Source of the DNA: Microbulbifer sp. TB1203
Lineage (GTDB): Bacteria > Pseudomonadota > Gammaproteobacteria > Pseudomonadales > Cellvibrionaceae
Reading direction: 5' to 3'
Assembly: GCF_030997045.1 (NCBI RefSeq)
Contig: NZ_CP116899.1
Location: 5,046,001-5,110,000 of the forward strand
Length of the DNA stretch: 64,000 nucleotides
Shown: in pieces, positions 34,258 through 42,897 of the stretch
How positions within the stretch are numbered: position 1 is the first letter of the stretch
Layout of the letters: every line of letters begins with the position of its first letter
The notes under the pieces: model-generated
What the model was told of the DNA's origin: nothing
The model's database searches: none
What the model saw: the letters and a program-made list of their open reading frames with translations, nothing else
Translations under genes and position numbers: made by a program

Positions 34258-35364
34258 GTGAATTCGCGGCGACTGCTGGCAGTGGTGGTCAAGGAGGTGC
34301 GCCAATTGCGCCGGGACCGCACCACCCTGGCAATGATTATCGGCATCCCGATCATGCAACTGATCCTGTTCGGCTATGCCATCAACCTCAACCTGCGCCA
34401 CCTGCCCGCAGCAATCGCCGATGAAGCGAGCACCAGCGGTTCGCGCCAAGTGGTGATGGACATGCTCGCCACCGGGATAATCGAGCCGGTAGTGGATGCG
34501 ACCAGCGCGGAGCAACTGATGGCCATGCTGCGCCGGGGCGAGATCAGCGTGGGGGTGGTGATACCCCGGGATTTCGAGCGCCGTCTGGAGGAGGGCAGCG
34601 AGGCGGTGCAGGTACTGGTGGACGGCAGCGATACCGTGGTGCAGAGCGCCGCCGCGCAGCTGGCGCAGATGCCGCTGGTCCATGTGCCCGGCGTGCCGCG
34701 GAATTCCTCCGTGCCGCTTCCCGAAACGCCGATCAGAGTGGTGAGTTTCTACAACCCCCAGCGCGTCTCCGCGATCAATATCGTCCCCGGACTGATCGGT
34801 ATTATCCTCACCATGACCATGGTGATGTTCACCGCGGTGGCCATAGTGCGCGAACGGGAACGCGGCAACATGGAACTGCTGATCGCCACCCCGGTGAGCA
34901 GCGCCGAACTGATGATCGGCAAAGTGCTGCCCTACGGCCTGATCGGCCTGGTGCAGACCAGCCTGATCCTGCTGCTTGGCATGCTGCTCTTCGACGTGCC
35001 CATCCGCGGCAGTGTGCTGGATGTCTACTGGGCCGGCATACTGCTGATCCTCGCCAACCTGAGCATGGGTCTGCTGATTTCCACCCGCGCCCAGTCCCAG
35101 TTCCAGGCCATGCAGATGACCTTCTTCGTCTTCCTGCCCTCGATACTGCTCTCCGGCTTTATGTTCCCCTTCGACGGCATGCCCCATATCGCCCAGTGGA
35201 TCGCCGAGGTGTTGCCGCTCACCCACTTCCTGCGCCTGATCCGCGGCGTGATGCTGCGCGGTGCCGGGCTGCTGGAACTGTGGCCGGACGTGCTGGCGCT
35301 GGTGGTCTTTATCGCACTGATGATGACCCTGGCCATCGCGCGTTTCCGCAAGCGGCTGGATTGA
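34258..35364 (+). CDS. ABC-2 type permease (YbhS/YbhR-like)
   Basis: A 368-residue permease: N-terminal helix (LAMIIGIPIMQLILFGYAINL), a large periplasmic domain up to about residue 160, then five or six membrane helices (IVPGLIGIILTMTMVMFTAVA ... VFIALMMTLAIARF). This is the ABC2_membrane_3 architecture. GTG start at 34258 with a strong GGAGGAGG at 34243-34250 just right of the MITE. In E. coli two such permeases (YbhS, YbhR) work together; only one is here, so the complex may be a homodimer. Drug or xenobiotic export is inferred from the CecR system. Confidence 0.87.
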   Translation: MNSRRLLAVVVKEVRQLRRDRTTLAMIIGIPIMQLILFGYAINLNLRHLPAAIADEASTSGSRQVVMDMLATGIIEPVVDATSAEQLMAMLRRGEISVGVVIPRDFERRLEEGSEAVQVLVDGSDTVVQSAAAQLAQMPLVHVPGVPRNSSVPLPETPIRVVSFYNPQRVSAINIVPGLIGIILTMTMVMFTAVAIVRERERGNMELLIATPVSSAELMIGKVLPYGLIGLVQTSLILLLGMLLFDVPIRGSVLDVYWAGILLILANLSMGLLISTRAQSQFQAMQMTFFVFLPSILLSGFMFPFDGMPHIAQWIAEVLPLTHFLRLIRGVMLRGAGLLELWPDVLALVVFIALMMTLAIARFRKRLD

Positions 35365-35392
35365 GGTGTCGGCGACCCGGACCCGGGACTCG

Positions 35393-35419
35393 CGTAGGGT
35401 GCGCCGTGCGCACCCTACG
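35393..35419. repeat. Palindromic repeat, family C
   Basis: CGTAGGGTGCGC-CGT-GCGCACCCTACG, a perfect 12-bp inverted repeat. Longer relatives with inserted centres are at 49273-49336 and 51121-51175. Confidence 0.8.
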
Positions 35420-35596
35420 GAGATAGAAGTTGGTACTGGGCTTCTGCGCCAGATTACTCCAGTCAATTTGGGCTGAAGACCGCCATCCAGGGCGGTTCCA
35501 CACGTCCGGCCATCAGAAGTGTGAACAGGGGGGCGATTGCGCCGCCCGCTGCTGGTAGGATGGCGGGCACACCCATCCACATTGAGGGGGCACACC

Positions 35597-37003
35597 GTGA
35601 CCGGATTACTGGATAGCCTACCGCTCTGGCTGTGGTTCGTGCTGGGGCTGGTGGGATTGTTTGTGGCGCGCAGGCCGGTGCACCAGGGCATCCTGGCCCT
35701 GGCGCGCTTCTTTCACCAGTCCCTGCGCCTGGGGGCCAATGCGGTGGCTGGCGCGGAAAACCGCCTGCAGCAACGCAACCGGGAGGTATTGCTGGCGGCG
35801 GGGCGCGAGGCGGCGGAGCGGCATATCGAGCGCGAGTTCGACCGCATCGAGAGCGTCATGAAAAAGGAGCTGGCGCAGTACCCGGCCCTGCACCGCAAAC
35901 TCTGCGAACAGCTTACCGCCATCGATGAGGACTACGTGCGCAGCGCCGAAGTACCGCCGGAGCCCACCAACTGGTCCAAGGCGATCAAGGCGGTGGCGGA
36001 TATTCCCGCCAAGCAGGACCCGGTGGTGGGGGATGTGCTGGAAACCATCCACCACTCTATGCGCAAGGCGGAGTCCAAGGCGCTGGAAGCCTACCGGGAG
36101 TCCGCCAGGGTGCGACACCAGTTGCTCAGGCGCATGATGCCCCACTGGCGATCCATCCTCTCCACCCTGGGGCGGGTCAACAAGAGTGTCGATTCGGTGA
36201 ACCGCCGCGCAAAGGTGCTCGACGGCCATATGGAACACTACGAGGAAATCCTGCGAGACAGCGACCGCGCCCAGCGCATGCTCTCCTCCTCCTCCCTCAG
36301 CCAGTTCTTTATTTCCGCCTTTGTGCTGGCCATTGCTGTGGGCGGCGCCTTGATCAATTTCCACCTGATCGCCCGGCCGATGACCGAAATGGTCGGCGGA
36401 ACCAGCTATATCGGCAATTTCAAGGTGGCCGATATCTCCGCGCTGGTGATCATTCTGGTGGAGATCACCATGGGCCTGTTCGCCATGGAGTGCCTGCGTA
36501 TCACCCGGCTGTTCCCGGTGATCGGCGCGCTCAGCGACAAGTTGCGCATGCGCATGATGTGGGCGGCCTTCGTGCTGCTGTTCTTCCTCGCCACCGTGGA
36601 GGCGGGGCTGGCGTTTATGCGCGAGATACTGATGCAGGAGGACCTGGCGGTGAGCGCCCAGCTCCGGGGCGAGGAAGTGGCTGCCGCCACCACCGGCGTT
36701 TACTGGATCACCACCGCGGCGCAGATGGGTATGGGCTTTATCCTGCCTTTTGCGCTCACCTTCGTGGCCATTCCCCTGGAAAACTTTATCGCCTCCGCGC
36801 GCACGGTGATCGGCGTACTGGTCGGCTTTGCGCTGCGCCTGCTGTCGGTTGTGCTGCGCCTCGCCGGCACCGCCTCTCTGCGAGCTGGCGGCATGTTGGT
36901 GCGCCTCTACGATATCCTGATTTTCTTCCCCCTGTGGCTGGAGAGCAAATACCTCAGCTGGCGGGAGTCCGCCCAATCGGCAACTGCGGAGAAAGTACAA
37001 TGA
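35597..37003 (+). CDS. Uncharacterised multi-pass membrane protein with coiled coil
   Basis: A 468-residue protein I do not recognise. One N-terminal helix (LPLWLWFVLGLVGLFVA) is followed by about 210 residues of charged, helix-rich cytoplasmic or periplasmic sequence (for example REAAERHIEREFDRIESVMKKEL), a coiled-coil-like stretch, then roughly five more helices (FFISAFVLAIAVGGALINF, ALVIILVEITMGLFAMECL, AAFVLLFFLATVEAGLAF, GMGFILPFALTFVAIPL, and one near the end). GTG at 35597 with GAGGGGG upstream. Its stop overlaps the start of a VWA lipoprotein (ATGA), so the two are made together and probably form a complex. No catalytic motif seen. Confidence 0.7.
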   Translation: MTGLLDSLPLWLWFVLGLVGLFVARRPVHQGILALARFFHQSLRLGANAVAGAENRLQQRNREVLLAAGREAAERHIEREFDRIESVMKKELAQYPALHRKLCEQLTAIDEDYVRSAEVPPEPTNWSKAIKAVADIPAKQDPVVGDVLETIHHSMRKAESKALEAYRESARVRHQLLRRMMPHWRSILSTLGRVNKSVDSVNRRAKVLDGHMEHYEEILRDSDRAQRMLSSSSLSQFFISAFVLAIAVGGALINFHLIARPMTEMVGGTSYIGNFKVADISALVIILVEITMGLFAMECLRITRLFPVIGALSDKLRMRMMWAAFVLLFFLATVEAGLAFMREILMQEDLAVSAQLRGEEVAAATTGVYWITTAAQMGMGFILPFALTFVAIPLENFIASARTVIGVLVGFALRLLSVVLRLAGTASLRAGGMLVRLYDILIFFPLWLESKYLSWRESAQSATAEKVQ

Positions 37004-37638
37004 AAAGACTGACGGGCATCCTCTGCTGCCTGCTGCTCGCCGCCTGCGGCGAGCCGGTGGCGCGCAACCAGGGCGTATACATGCTGATCGACACTTCCGG
37101 TACCTATACCCGGGAGCTGGACAAGGCCCGGCAGGTGATCAATTTCACCCTGGCGAGAATGAATCCCGGCGACACCTTCGCCGTGGCCAGTATCAACACC
37201 GGCAGTTTCAGCGAGAAAAACATCAAGGCCAAGGTCACCTTTGATGATCGCCCCAGTGTCACCAACAAACAGAAGCGGGCCTTCCAGCAGGCTGTCGACC
37301 GGTTTGTGGCGGAAACTGAGCCCGCCGCCTACACCGATATCACCGGCGGCCTGTTGCAGGCGGTGGAATACCTGAATGAGAAGGAGCCCGGACGCAAGAC
37401 CATCCTGATCTTTTCCGACCTCAAGGAGGAGATCAAAGAGGGGTACAACCGGGATATCCCCCTGCAGCTGAACGGTTTCGACCTGGTAGCCCTGAATGTC
37501 ACCAAACTGAGCAGCGACAACGTCGACCCCACCGAATACCTGGGGCGCCTGGAGCAGTGGCAGAGCAAGGTGGAGCAGAGCGGCGGGAGCTGGCGGGTGG
37601 TCAACGACCTGGAGCGGCTGGAAAAAATCCTGCCTTGA
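37000..37638 (+). CDS. VWA-domain lipoprotein
   Basis: A 212-residue protein with a lipobox (LLLAAC, Cys16) and a von Willebrand A fold: YMLIDTSGTYTRELDKA with a MIDAS-like DTSGT, TDITGGLLQAVEYL, and KTILIFSDLKEE. The MIDAS residues appear largely present, so it may bind a divalent metal and a partner protein. It overlaps the preceding membrane-protein gene by 4 bp. Anchored in a membrane facing the periplasm, it may report to or gate that protein. Partner and process unknown. Confidence 0.75.
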   Translation: MKRLTGILCCLLLAACGEPVARNQGVYMLIDTSGTYTRELDKARQVINFTLARMNPGDTFAVASINTGSFSEKNIKAKVTFDDRPSVTNKQKRAFQQAVDRFVAETEPAAYTDITGGLLQAVEYLNEKEPGRKTILIFSDLKEEIKEGYNRDIPLQLNGFDLVALNVTKLSSDNVDPTEYLGRLEQWQSKVEQSGGSWRVVNDLERLEKILP

Positions 37639-37658
37639 CAGAATGCGAATATCCCCCC

Positions 37659-37732
37659 TGTAGGAGCGGCCCATGGCAGCGATCGGCTTGTGCTACGGCA
37701 GAGACCGATCGCGGCCATGGGCCGCTCCTACA
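37659..37732. repeat. Palindromic intergenic repeat, family B
   Basis: TGTAGGAGCGGCCCATGGC ... GCCATGGGCCGCTCCTACA; short form without the GGGGCGGCCATCCGCC insert. Confidence 0.85.
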
Positions 37733-37763
37733 GGGGAACACTGCAAATAATTTCCGGTAACCG

Positions 37764-38591
37764 ATGTCCCATCCCTCGAAGCTCAACCTGCTCAAAAGAC
37801 ATGGCCCGATGGTAATCGCCCACGGCGACAACATGGGCCGCGGTCTGTATCCGGGCAACACCCTGCTGTATCTGCAGAAAATGGCCGAACTGGGGGTGGA
37901 TGCGGTGGAGCTGGACCTGAGTCTCACCGCCGACGGCCATCTGGTATTGATGCACGATACCCGCGTGGACCGCACTACGGATGGCAGCGGCGCTATCGCG
38001 GAGATGACCCTGGCGGAGCTGCGCCGGCTGAATATAGCGTACAACTGGAGCCCGGACGGTGAGAACTACCCCTACCGCCGGCAGCCGCTGCGTGTAGCCA
38101 CCATCGACGAGGTATTCGCCGCGTTGCCGGAGATGCCGGTGATTATCGAACTGAAAAACAACGATGCGAAGGCGGCGCAGGCCCTGTGCGACAGCATCCG
38201 GCGTTTCGACCGCCACAGCCGGGTGATCGTCTCCTCTTTCCATCAACGGGTAATCGGTGAATTTCGTCGGCTTTGCCCCGGGGTGGCCACCGGTGCTGCC
38301 ATCCTGGATGCACTGTTGTTTTACGCCGCGCAACTGCTGCATTTGGAATGGCTGCTGAAGCCGGGTTACCAGACCATGCAGCTGCCCATGCGCTACTACG
38401 GAATCAAGGTATTTTCGCCGGGTTTTTTGCGCGCAGCGCGCAGATGCAAACTGCACCTGTCGGTGTGGACGGTGAACGATATCGTGGATATGCACCACTA
38501 CATCGACCTGGGAGTGGACGGCATCGTCACCGACAGGCCGGACATACTGCGCTCCCTGTTGCGGGAGCGGGAAACTTCAGGAGGACGATAA
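37764..38591 (+). CDS. Glycerophosphodiester phosphodiesterase family protein
   Basis: A 275-residue GDPD TIM barrel: VIAHGDNMGRGLYPGNTL, then VDAVELDLSLTADGHLVLMHDTRVDRTTDG, MPVIIELKNN, and DLGVDGIVTDRPD. The usual HRG active-site start is HGD here, but the ELD/HD metal ligands are kept. Such enzymes hydrolyse glycerophosphodiesters to glycerol-3-phosphate. No signal peptide, so probably cytoplasmic. Its TAA shares one base with the following ATG (TAATG). Confidence 0.87.
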   Translation: MSHPSKLNLLKRHGPMVIAHGDNMGRGLYPGNTLLYLQKMAELGVDAVELDLSLTADGHLVLMHDTRVDRTTDGSGAIAEMTLAELRRLNIAYNWSPDGENYPYRRQPLRVATIDEVFAALPEMPVIIELKNNDAKAAQALCDSIRRFDRHSRVIVSSFHQRVIGEFRRLCPGVATGAAILDALLFYAAQLLHLEWLLKPGYQTMQLPMRYYGIKVFSPGFLRAARRCKLHLSVWTVNDIVDMHHYIDLGVDGIVTDRPDILRSLLRERETSGGR

Positions 38592-39496
38592 TGAACAGGA
38601 TTCTTTCTACTCTGGGTTTATTTCTATTTCTTGTAGCCGACCATGTGGTGGCCCAACATGACTTTTCCGGTGTGGAGATCAGCAGTAAAAAAGTGGCTGA
38701 CAATCTGTATATGCTGCAGGGCGCCGGGGGGAATATCGCCCTGTTCGCAGGGGAGGACGGCGCCTTTATGGTGGATGACCAGTTTGCACCGCTCTCCGAA
38801 AAGATCCAGAAAGCGGTGGCGGGGCTCACCGACAAGCCGCTGCGTTTTGTAATTAACACCCATTGGCACGGTGACCACACCGGCGGCAATGAAACACTGG
38901 GCGAGACAGGTGCGCTGATTGTCGCCCACGAAAATGTGCGCAAGCGCATGAGCACCAACCAGTTTATAAAGGCATTCGGCCGCGAGGTACCCGCCTCGCC
39001 GGATGCGGCGCTGCCGGTGATTACATTCACCGACGCCGCCGCCTTCCACTGGAACGGCGACGATGTGATTGTTCAGCACGTAGACCCGGCGCATACCGAT
39101 GGGGATTCCATCGTGCACTTCAAAAACGCCAACGTCATCCACATGGGCGATACCTTTTTCAACGGCACTTATCCGTTTATTGATCTCTCCTCCGGCGGCT
39201 CCTTCGATGGTGTGATCGCCAGTGCGGAGCGGGTGCTGAAACTGGCCGACGACCAGACGAAAATTATCCCCGGCCACGGCCCGCTGGCAGACAAGGCCAG
39301 TCTGCAAAAGTACCGCGATGCCATGGTGACCCTGCGCGGGAAGATCCTGGCGCTGATTCAGCAGGGCAAGAGCCGCGAAGAAGTCATAGCCGCGCGGCCC
39401 ACCGAGGATTTCGATAAGCAGTACGGCCAGGGCTTTATGCAGCCGGACCTGTGGACCGGAATAGTCTACGACTCATTGGCCGGGAGCCGGGAGTAG
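38591..39496 (+). CDS. Metallo-beta-lactamase-fold periplasmic hydrolase
   Basis: A 301-residue protein with a signal peptide (MNRILSTLGLFLFLVADHVVA) and the MBL fold: NTHWHGDHTGG (HxHxDH), HTDGDSIVHF, MGDTFFN and PGHGPLA. The substrate-side loops are those of SoxH/PA-type MBL proteins, not of classic B1 or B3 resistance enzymes, so antibiotic hydrolysis should not be assumed. Translationally coupled to the GDPD-type gene. Role unknown beyond metal-dependent hydrolysis. Confidence 0.82.
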   Translation: MNRILSTLGLFLFLVADHVVAQHDFSGVEISSKKVADNLYMLQGAGGNIALFAGEDGAFMVDDQFAPLSEKIQKAVAGLTDKPLRFVINTHWHGDHTGGNETLGETGALIVAHENVRKRMSTNQFIKAFGREVPASPDAALPVITFTDAAAFHWNGDDVIVQHVDPAHTDGDSIVHFKNANVIHMGDTFFNGTYPFIDLSSGGSFDGVIASAERVLKLADDQTKIIPGHGPLADKASLQKYRDAMVTLRGKILALIQQGKSREEVIAARPTEDFDKQYGQGFMQPDLWTGIVYDSLAGSRE

Positions 39497-39574
39497 GAGC
39501 GGGCCATGCCCGCGATCGAGGTATGGCAAACACCGATCGCGGGCATGGCGGATGGCCGCCCCGCCGCTCCTACA
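39493..39574. repeat. Palindromic intergenic repeat, family B
   Basis: Reverse-oriented long form, overlapping the last codon of the MBL-fold gene and lying between it and the convergent RND gene: GTAGGAGCGGGCCATGCCC ... CCGCCGCTCCTACA. Confidence 0.8.
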
Positions 39575-39583
39575 AGGCGCAGT

Positions 39584-42500
39584 TCAGTCCCGTAGAATGA
39601 GCAGACGCTTGCGCAGTTGTGCGAAACCGACGGCGAAATTCCGCCGTGGCGCCGGCTCCGGCATTTCCCCCTCGCGCACGCGGAACCAAGCCGCGTAGAG
39701 CGCCGGCAAAAACAGCAGCGTCAGTGCAGTGGCCACGATCAGCCCGCCCATGATCGCCACCGCCATGGGACCAAAGAAATCACTGCGCGACAATGGGATC
39801 ATCGCCAGCACTGCGGTCAGTGCCGTCAGTGCGATGGGCCGGAAACGGCGCACCGTGGACTCGACAATGGCGTCCCAGGGAGTCCGCCCCTGCGTTATAT
39901 CCTGCTGTATCTGGTCTATTAAAATGACCGAGTTGCGCATGATCATACCCGCCAGGGCGATGGTGCCGAGCATGGCCACGAAGCCGAAAGGCTGACGGAA
40001 CACCAGCAGGAACAGAGTCACGCCGATAATGCCCAGGGGCGCGGTGAGGAACACCAGGGTCGACAGGGAAAAGCTGCGCAACTGCAGCATCAACAGCGTG
40101 AACACTACCAGCAGGAACAGCGGCATGCCGGCGTTCACCGAGTCCTGGCCGCGCGCGGATTCCTCCACACTGCCGCCGATTTCCAGCAGGTAGCCCGGCG
40201 GCAACTGCGCGCGGATATCCCGCAGCCGCGGCCAGACTTCATTCACCACGGTGGCCGGCTGTTGCTCGCCGTAGATGTCGGCGCGCACCGTCACCGTGGG
40301 CAGCCGGTCGCGGTGCCAGATAACGCCCTCCTCGAAACCGTAGTCCAGTGTGGCCACCTGGTTGAGCGGCACGCTGCGACCGCCATCGGTCTGCACCGCC
40401 AGGTTGCCCAACTGCCCCAGGGCCCGGCGCTCGCGCTTGTCGCCGCGCAGGCGCACATCGATCAGCTCGTTGTCCTCCCGATACTGGCTCACGGCGATAC
40501 CGGAGAGGGAACTCTCCAGCGCGCGCGACAGATCGGCGCTGTTGGCGCCCAGGGCGCGGGCGCGCGCCTGGTCCACGTCCAGGCGCACCACCTTGCTGGG
40601 CTCCTCCCAGTCCAGATGTACATTGGCCACCGCCGGGTTTGCGCGCACTTTTTCCGCCACCGCCCGCGCCAGCTCGCGCACCTCGGCAATATGTTCCCCG
40701 GACACGCGAAACTGCACCGGGTAGCCCACCGGCGGGCCGTTTTCCAGCCGCGAGACGCGGCTGCGCAGGGTGGGAAACTGTTCGCGCAGGGTGTCGATCA
40801 GCCAGCTGCGCAGCTGTTCGCGCTCCTCAATGTTGCGGGTAAGCACCACGAACTGGGCAAAGCTGGCGGCCGGCAGCTGCTGGTCCAGGGGCAGATAAAA
40901 ACGCGGGGATCCGGTGCCCACATAGGCGACATAGTTCTCCGCCAGTTCATTCTGTTCCAGCAGCGCTTCCAGGCGCGCCGCCTGGCGTTCGGTGGCCTCC
41001 AGCGAGGCGCCCTCGTTCAGTTTCAGGTCCACCATCAACTCCAGGCGCGCGGAGGACGGAAAGAATTGTTGCGGTACGAAGCGGAACAGCAGCAGCGCGC
41101 CGACAAAGACTGCCAGGGTCAGGGCGATAACGGTTTTGCGGTGGTGCAGGCACCACAGCACCAGCCGGCGGAAGCGCCGGTAAAAGGGTTTGTCGTAGGG
41201 GTCGTGCGCTTCACCGCTGCCGTCGCGGCGCGCCAGGGTCGGCAGCAGCTTGTCGCCGAGATAGGGCACGAAGACCACCGCGGCGATCCAGGAAGCCAGC
41301 AGCGACAGTGTCACCACCTGGAAAATGGAACGGGTGTATTCGCCGGTGCCCGACTGCGCGGTGGCGATGGGCAGGAAACCGGCGGCGGTGATCAGGGTGC
41401 CGGTGAGCATCGGAAAGGCGGTACTGGTCCAGGCGAAACCGGCGGCCTTGATGCGGCTCAAGCCCTGCTCCATTTTGATCGCCATCATCTCCACCGCGAT
41501 GATGGCGTCGTCCACCATCAGCCCGAGGGCCAGTACCAGGGCGCCGAGGGAGATTTTGTGCAGGCCGATGCCGAAGTAGTGCATCAGCGCAAAAGTCATC
41601 GCCAGCACCAGCGGTATCGACAGCGCCACCACCAGCCCGGTGCGCGCGCCGAGGGAGAAAAAACTCACCAGCATCACGATCAGCAACGCCTCCGCCAGCA
41701 CCTGCAGGAATTCGCCCACGCCGCGTTCCACCGCTGCCGGCTGGTCGGAGACCTTGCGCAGTTCGAGTCCCAGCGGCAAGTCGCGCCGCAGTTCGGCGAA
41801 GGTGGCGTCGAGGTTTCCCCCCAGCTCCAGAATATTGCCGCCCGACTTCATGGACACGGCGATGCCGATGGCATCCTCGCCCATAAAGCGCATGCGCGGC
41901 TGCGGCGGGTCGCTGAAGCCGCGATGCACTTCGGCGATATCGCCCAGAGACTGGGTGCGCCCCCCGACGCTGATCGGAAAGCGGCGTATTTCATCTACCG
42001 AGCGGAACCGGCCGCTCACGCGGATGCGGATGCGGTCGCTCGCGGTTTCCACAAAACCGGCGTCGGCCACACCGTTCTGCGCTTGCAGAGCGGCCTGCAC
42101 CGCGGACATGGGAATGCCCAGGGAAGCGAGTTTGGTATTGGAGAGTTCTACCCAGATTTTTTCGTCCTGCAGGCCGATCAGCTCCACTTTGCCCACGTCC
42201 TTCACCCGCTGCAGCGCCAGTTGTAGACGCTCGGCGTAATCTTTCTTCAGCGCATAGTCGAAGCCGGTTCCGGTGAGGGCGTAGATGTTGCCAAAGGTGG
42301 TGCCGAACTCATCGTTGAAGAAGGGGCCCTGGATATCCGCCGGCAGTGTGTGACGGATATCGCCGACCTTTTTGCGCACCTGGTACCAGAGGTCGGGGAT
42401 CTTGCTGGAGTGCATATCGTCGCGGGCGACAAACAACACCTGGGACTGGCCGGGACGGGAAAAGGAGGTGATGCGCTGATAGTCGCCGGTTTCCATCAGC

Positions 42501-42715
42501 TTTTTTTCCACCCGCTCGGTAATCTGGCGGGATACCTCCTCGGCGCTGGCGCCGGGCCAGAGGGTGTTGATCACCATCACTTTGAAAGTGAACGGCGGGT
42601 CCTCGCTCTGGCCCAACTGGGTATAGGAGATGGTGCCCAGCAGGCCGAGCAGGATCATGGCGTAGAGCACCAGCGGGCGGTTTTTCAGTGCCCACTCGGA
42701 AAGGTTAAAACCCAT
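39584..42715 (-). CDS. RND efflux pump inner membrane transporter
   Basis: A 1043-residue HAE-1/AcrB-type transporter: 12 membrane helices with two large periplasmic loops. Proton-relay aspartates sit in ALGLMVDDAIIAVEM in the fourth helix. IGLQDEKIWVEL and RGFSDPPQPRMRFMGEDAIGIAVSMKSGG resemble the MexK/OqxB-like and TriC branch. It would expel hydrophobic compounds with the adaptor encoded just upstream. I take ATG at 42715 (MGFNLSEWALKNRPL), because the longer frame from 42796 would begin inside a palindromic repeat. No outer membrane channel gene is nearby. Confidence 0.94.
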   Translation of the reverse strand: MGFNLSEWALKNRPLVLYAMILLGLLGTISYTQLGQSEDPPFTFKVMVINTLWPGASAEEVSRQITERVEKKLMETGDYQRITSFSRPGQSQVLFVARDDMHSSKIPDLWYQVRKKVGDIRHTLPADIQGPFFNDEFGTTFGNIYALTGTGFDYALKKDYAERLQLALQRVKDVGKVELIGLQDEKIWVELSNTKLASLGIPMSAVQAALQAQNGVADAGFVETASDRIRIRVSGRFRSVDEIRRFPISVGGRTQSLGDIAEVHRGFSDPPQPRMRFMGEDAIGIAVSMKSGGNILELGGNLDATFAELRRDLPLGLELRKVSDQPAAVERGVGEFLQVLAEALLIVMLVSFFSLGARTGLVVALSIPLVLAMTFALMHYFGIGLHKISLGALVLALGLMVDDAIIAVEMMAIKMEQGLSRIKAAGFAWTSTAFPMLTGTLITAAGFLPIATAQSGTGEYTRSIFQVVTLSLLASWIAAVVFVPYLGDKLLPTLARRDGSGEAHDPYDKPFYRRFRRLVLWCLHHRKTVIALTLAVFVGALLLFRFVPQQFFPSSARLELMVDLKLNEGASLEATERQAARLEALLEQNELAENYVAYVGTGSPRFYLPLDQQLPAASFAQFVVLTRNIEEREQLRSWLIDTLREQFPTLRSRVSRLENGPPVGYPVQFRVSGEHIAEVRELARAVAEKVRANPAVANVHLDWEEPSKVVRLDVDQARARALGANSADLSRALESSLSGIAVSQYREDNELIDVRLRGDKRERRALGQLGNLAVQTDGGRSVPLNQVATLDYGFEEGVIWHRDRLPTVTVRADIYGEQQPATVVNEVWPRLRDIRAQLPPGYLLEIGGSVEESARGQDSVNAGMPLFLLVVFTLLMLQLRSFSLSTLVFLTAPLGIIGVTLFLLVFRQPFGFVAMLGTIALAGMIMRNSVILIDQIQQDITQGRTPWDAIVESTVRRFRPIALTALTAVLAMIPLSRSDFFGPMAVAIMGGLIVATALTLLFLPALYAAWFRVREGEMPEPAPRRNFAVGFAQLRKRLLILRD

Positions 42716-42755
42716 GGCAGTTGGTTCCTGGCTGAATTGTGCGAGATTTGGTGTG

Positions 42756-42865
42756 AGGCCGGGTGGGATATCGCTTTCCGGGACCGTATGAGGCATGGAT
42801 GCCGATTACGAGCGTACAGGGATGTATTCACAGCGTGTCCCGGAAAGCGATATCCCACCCGGCCT
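42756..42865. repeat. Palindrome with 29-bp perfect arms, family F
   Basis: Arms at 42756-42784 and 42837-42865 are exact complements; the 52-bp centre holds the core CAGGGATGTATTCAC, which continues into the right arm as GTGTCCCG. A second element with the same core and unrelated arms is at 54379-54472. It lies between the adaptor and pump genes. Confidence 0.85.
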
Positions 42866-42897
42866 GGAGAGTTAAGTGGTAACCCACAGAGTCTGAT

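Noticed and set aside
38591..39496. Metallo-beta-lactamase resistance gene
   Set aside because: It shares only the fold and metal motif; sequence around the active site is not that of B1, B2 or B3 lactamases.
40262..42226. 654-codon plus-strand frame
   Set aside because: Antisense of the RND pump gene, with no recognisable motif.
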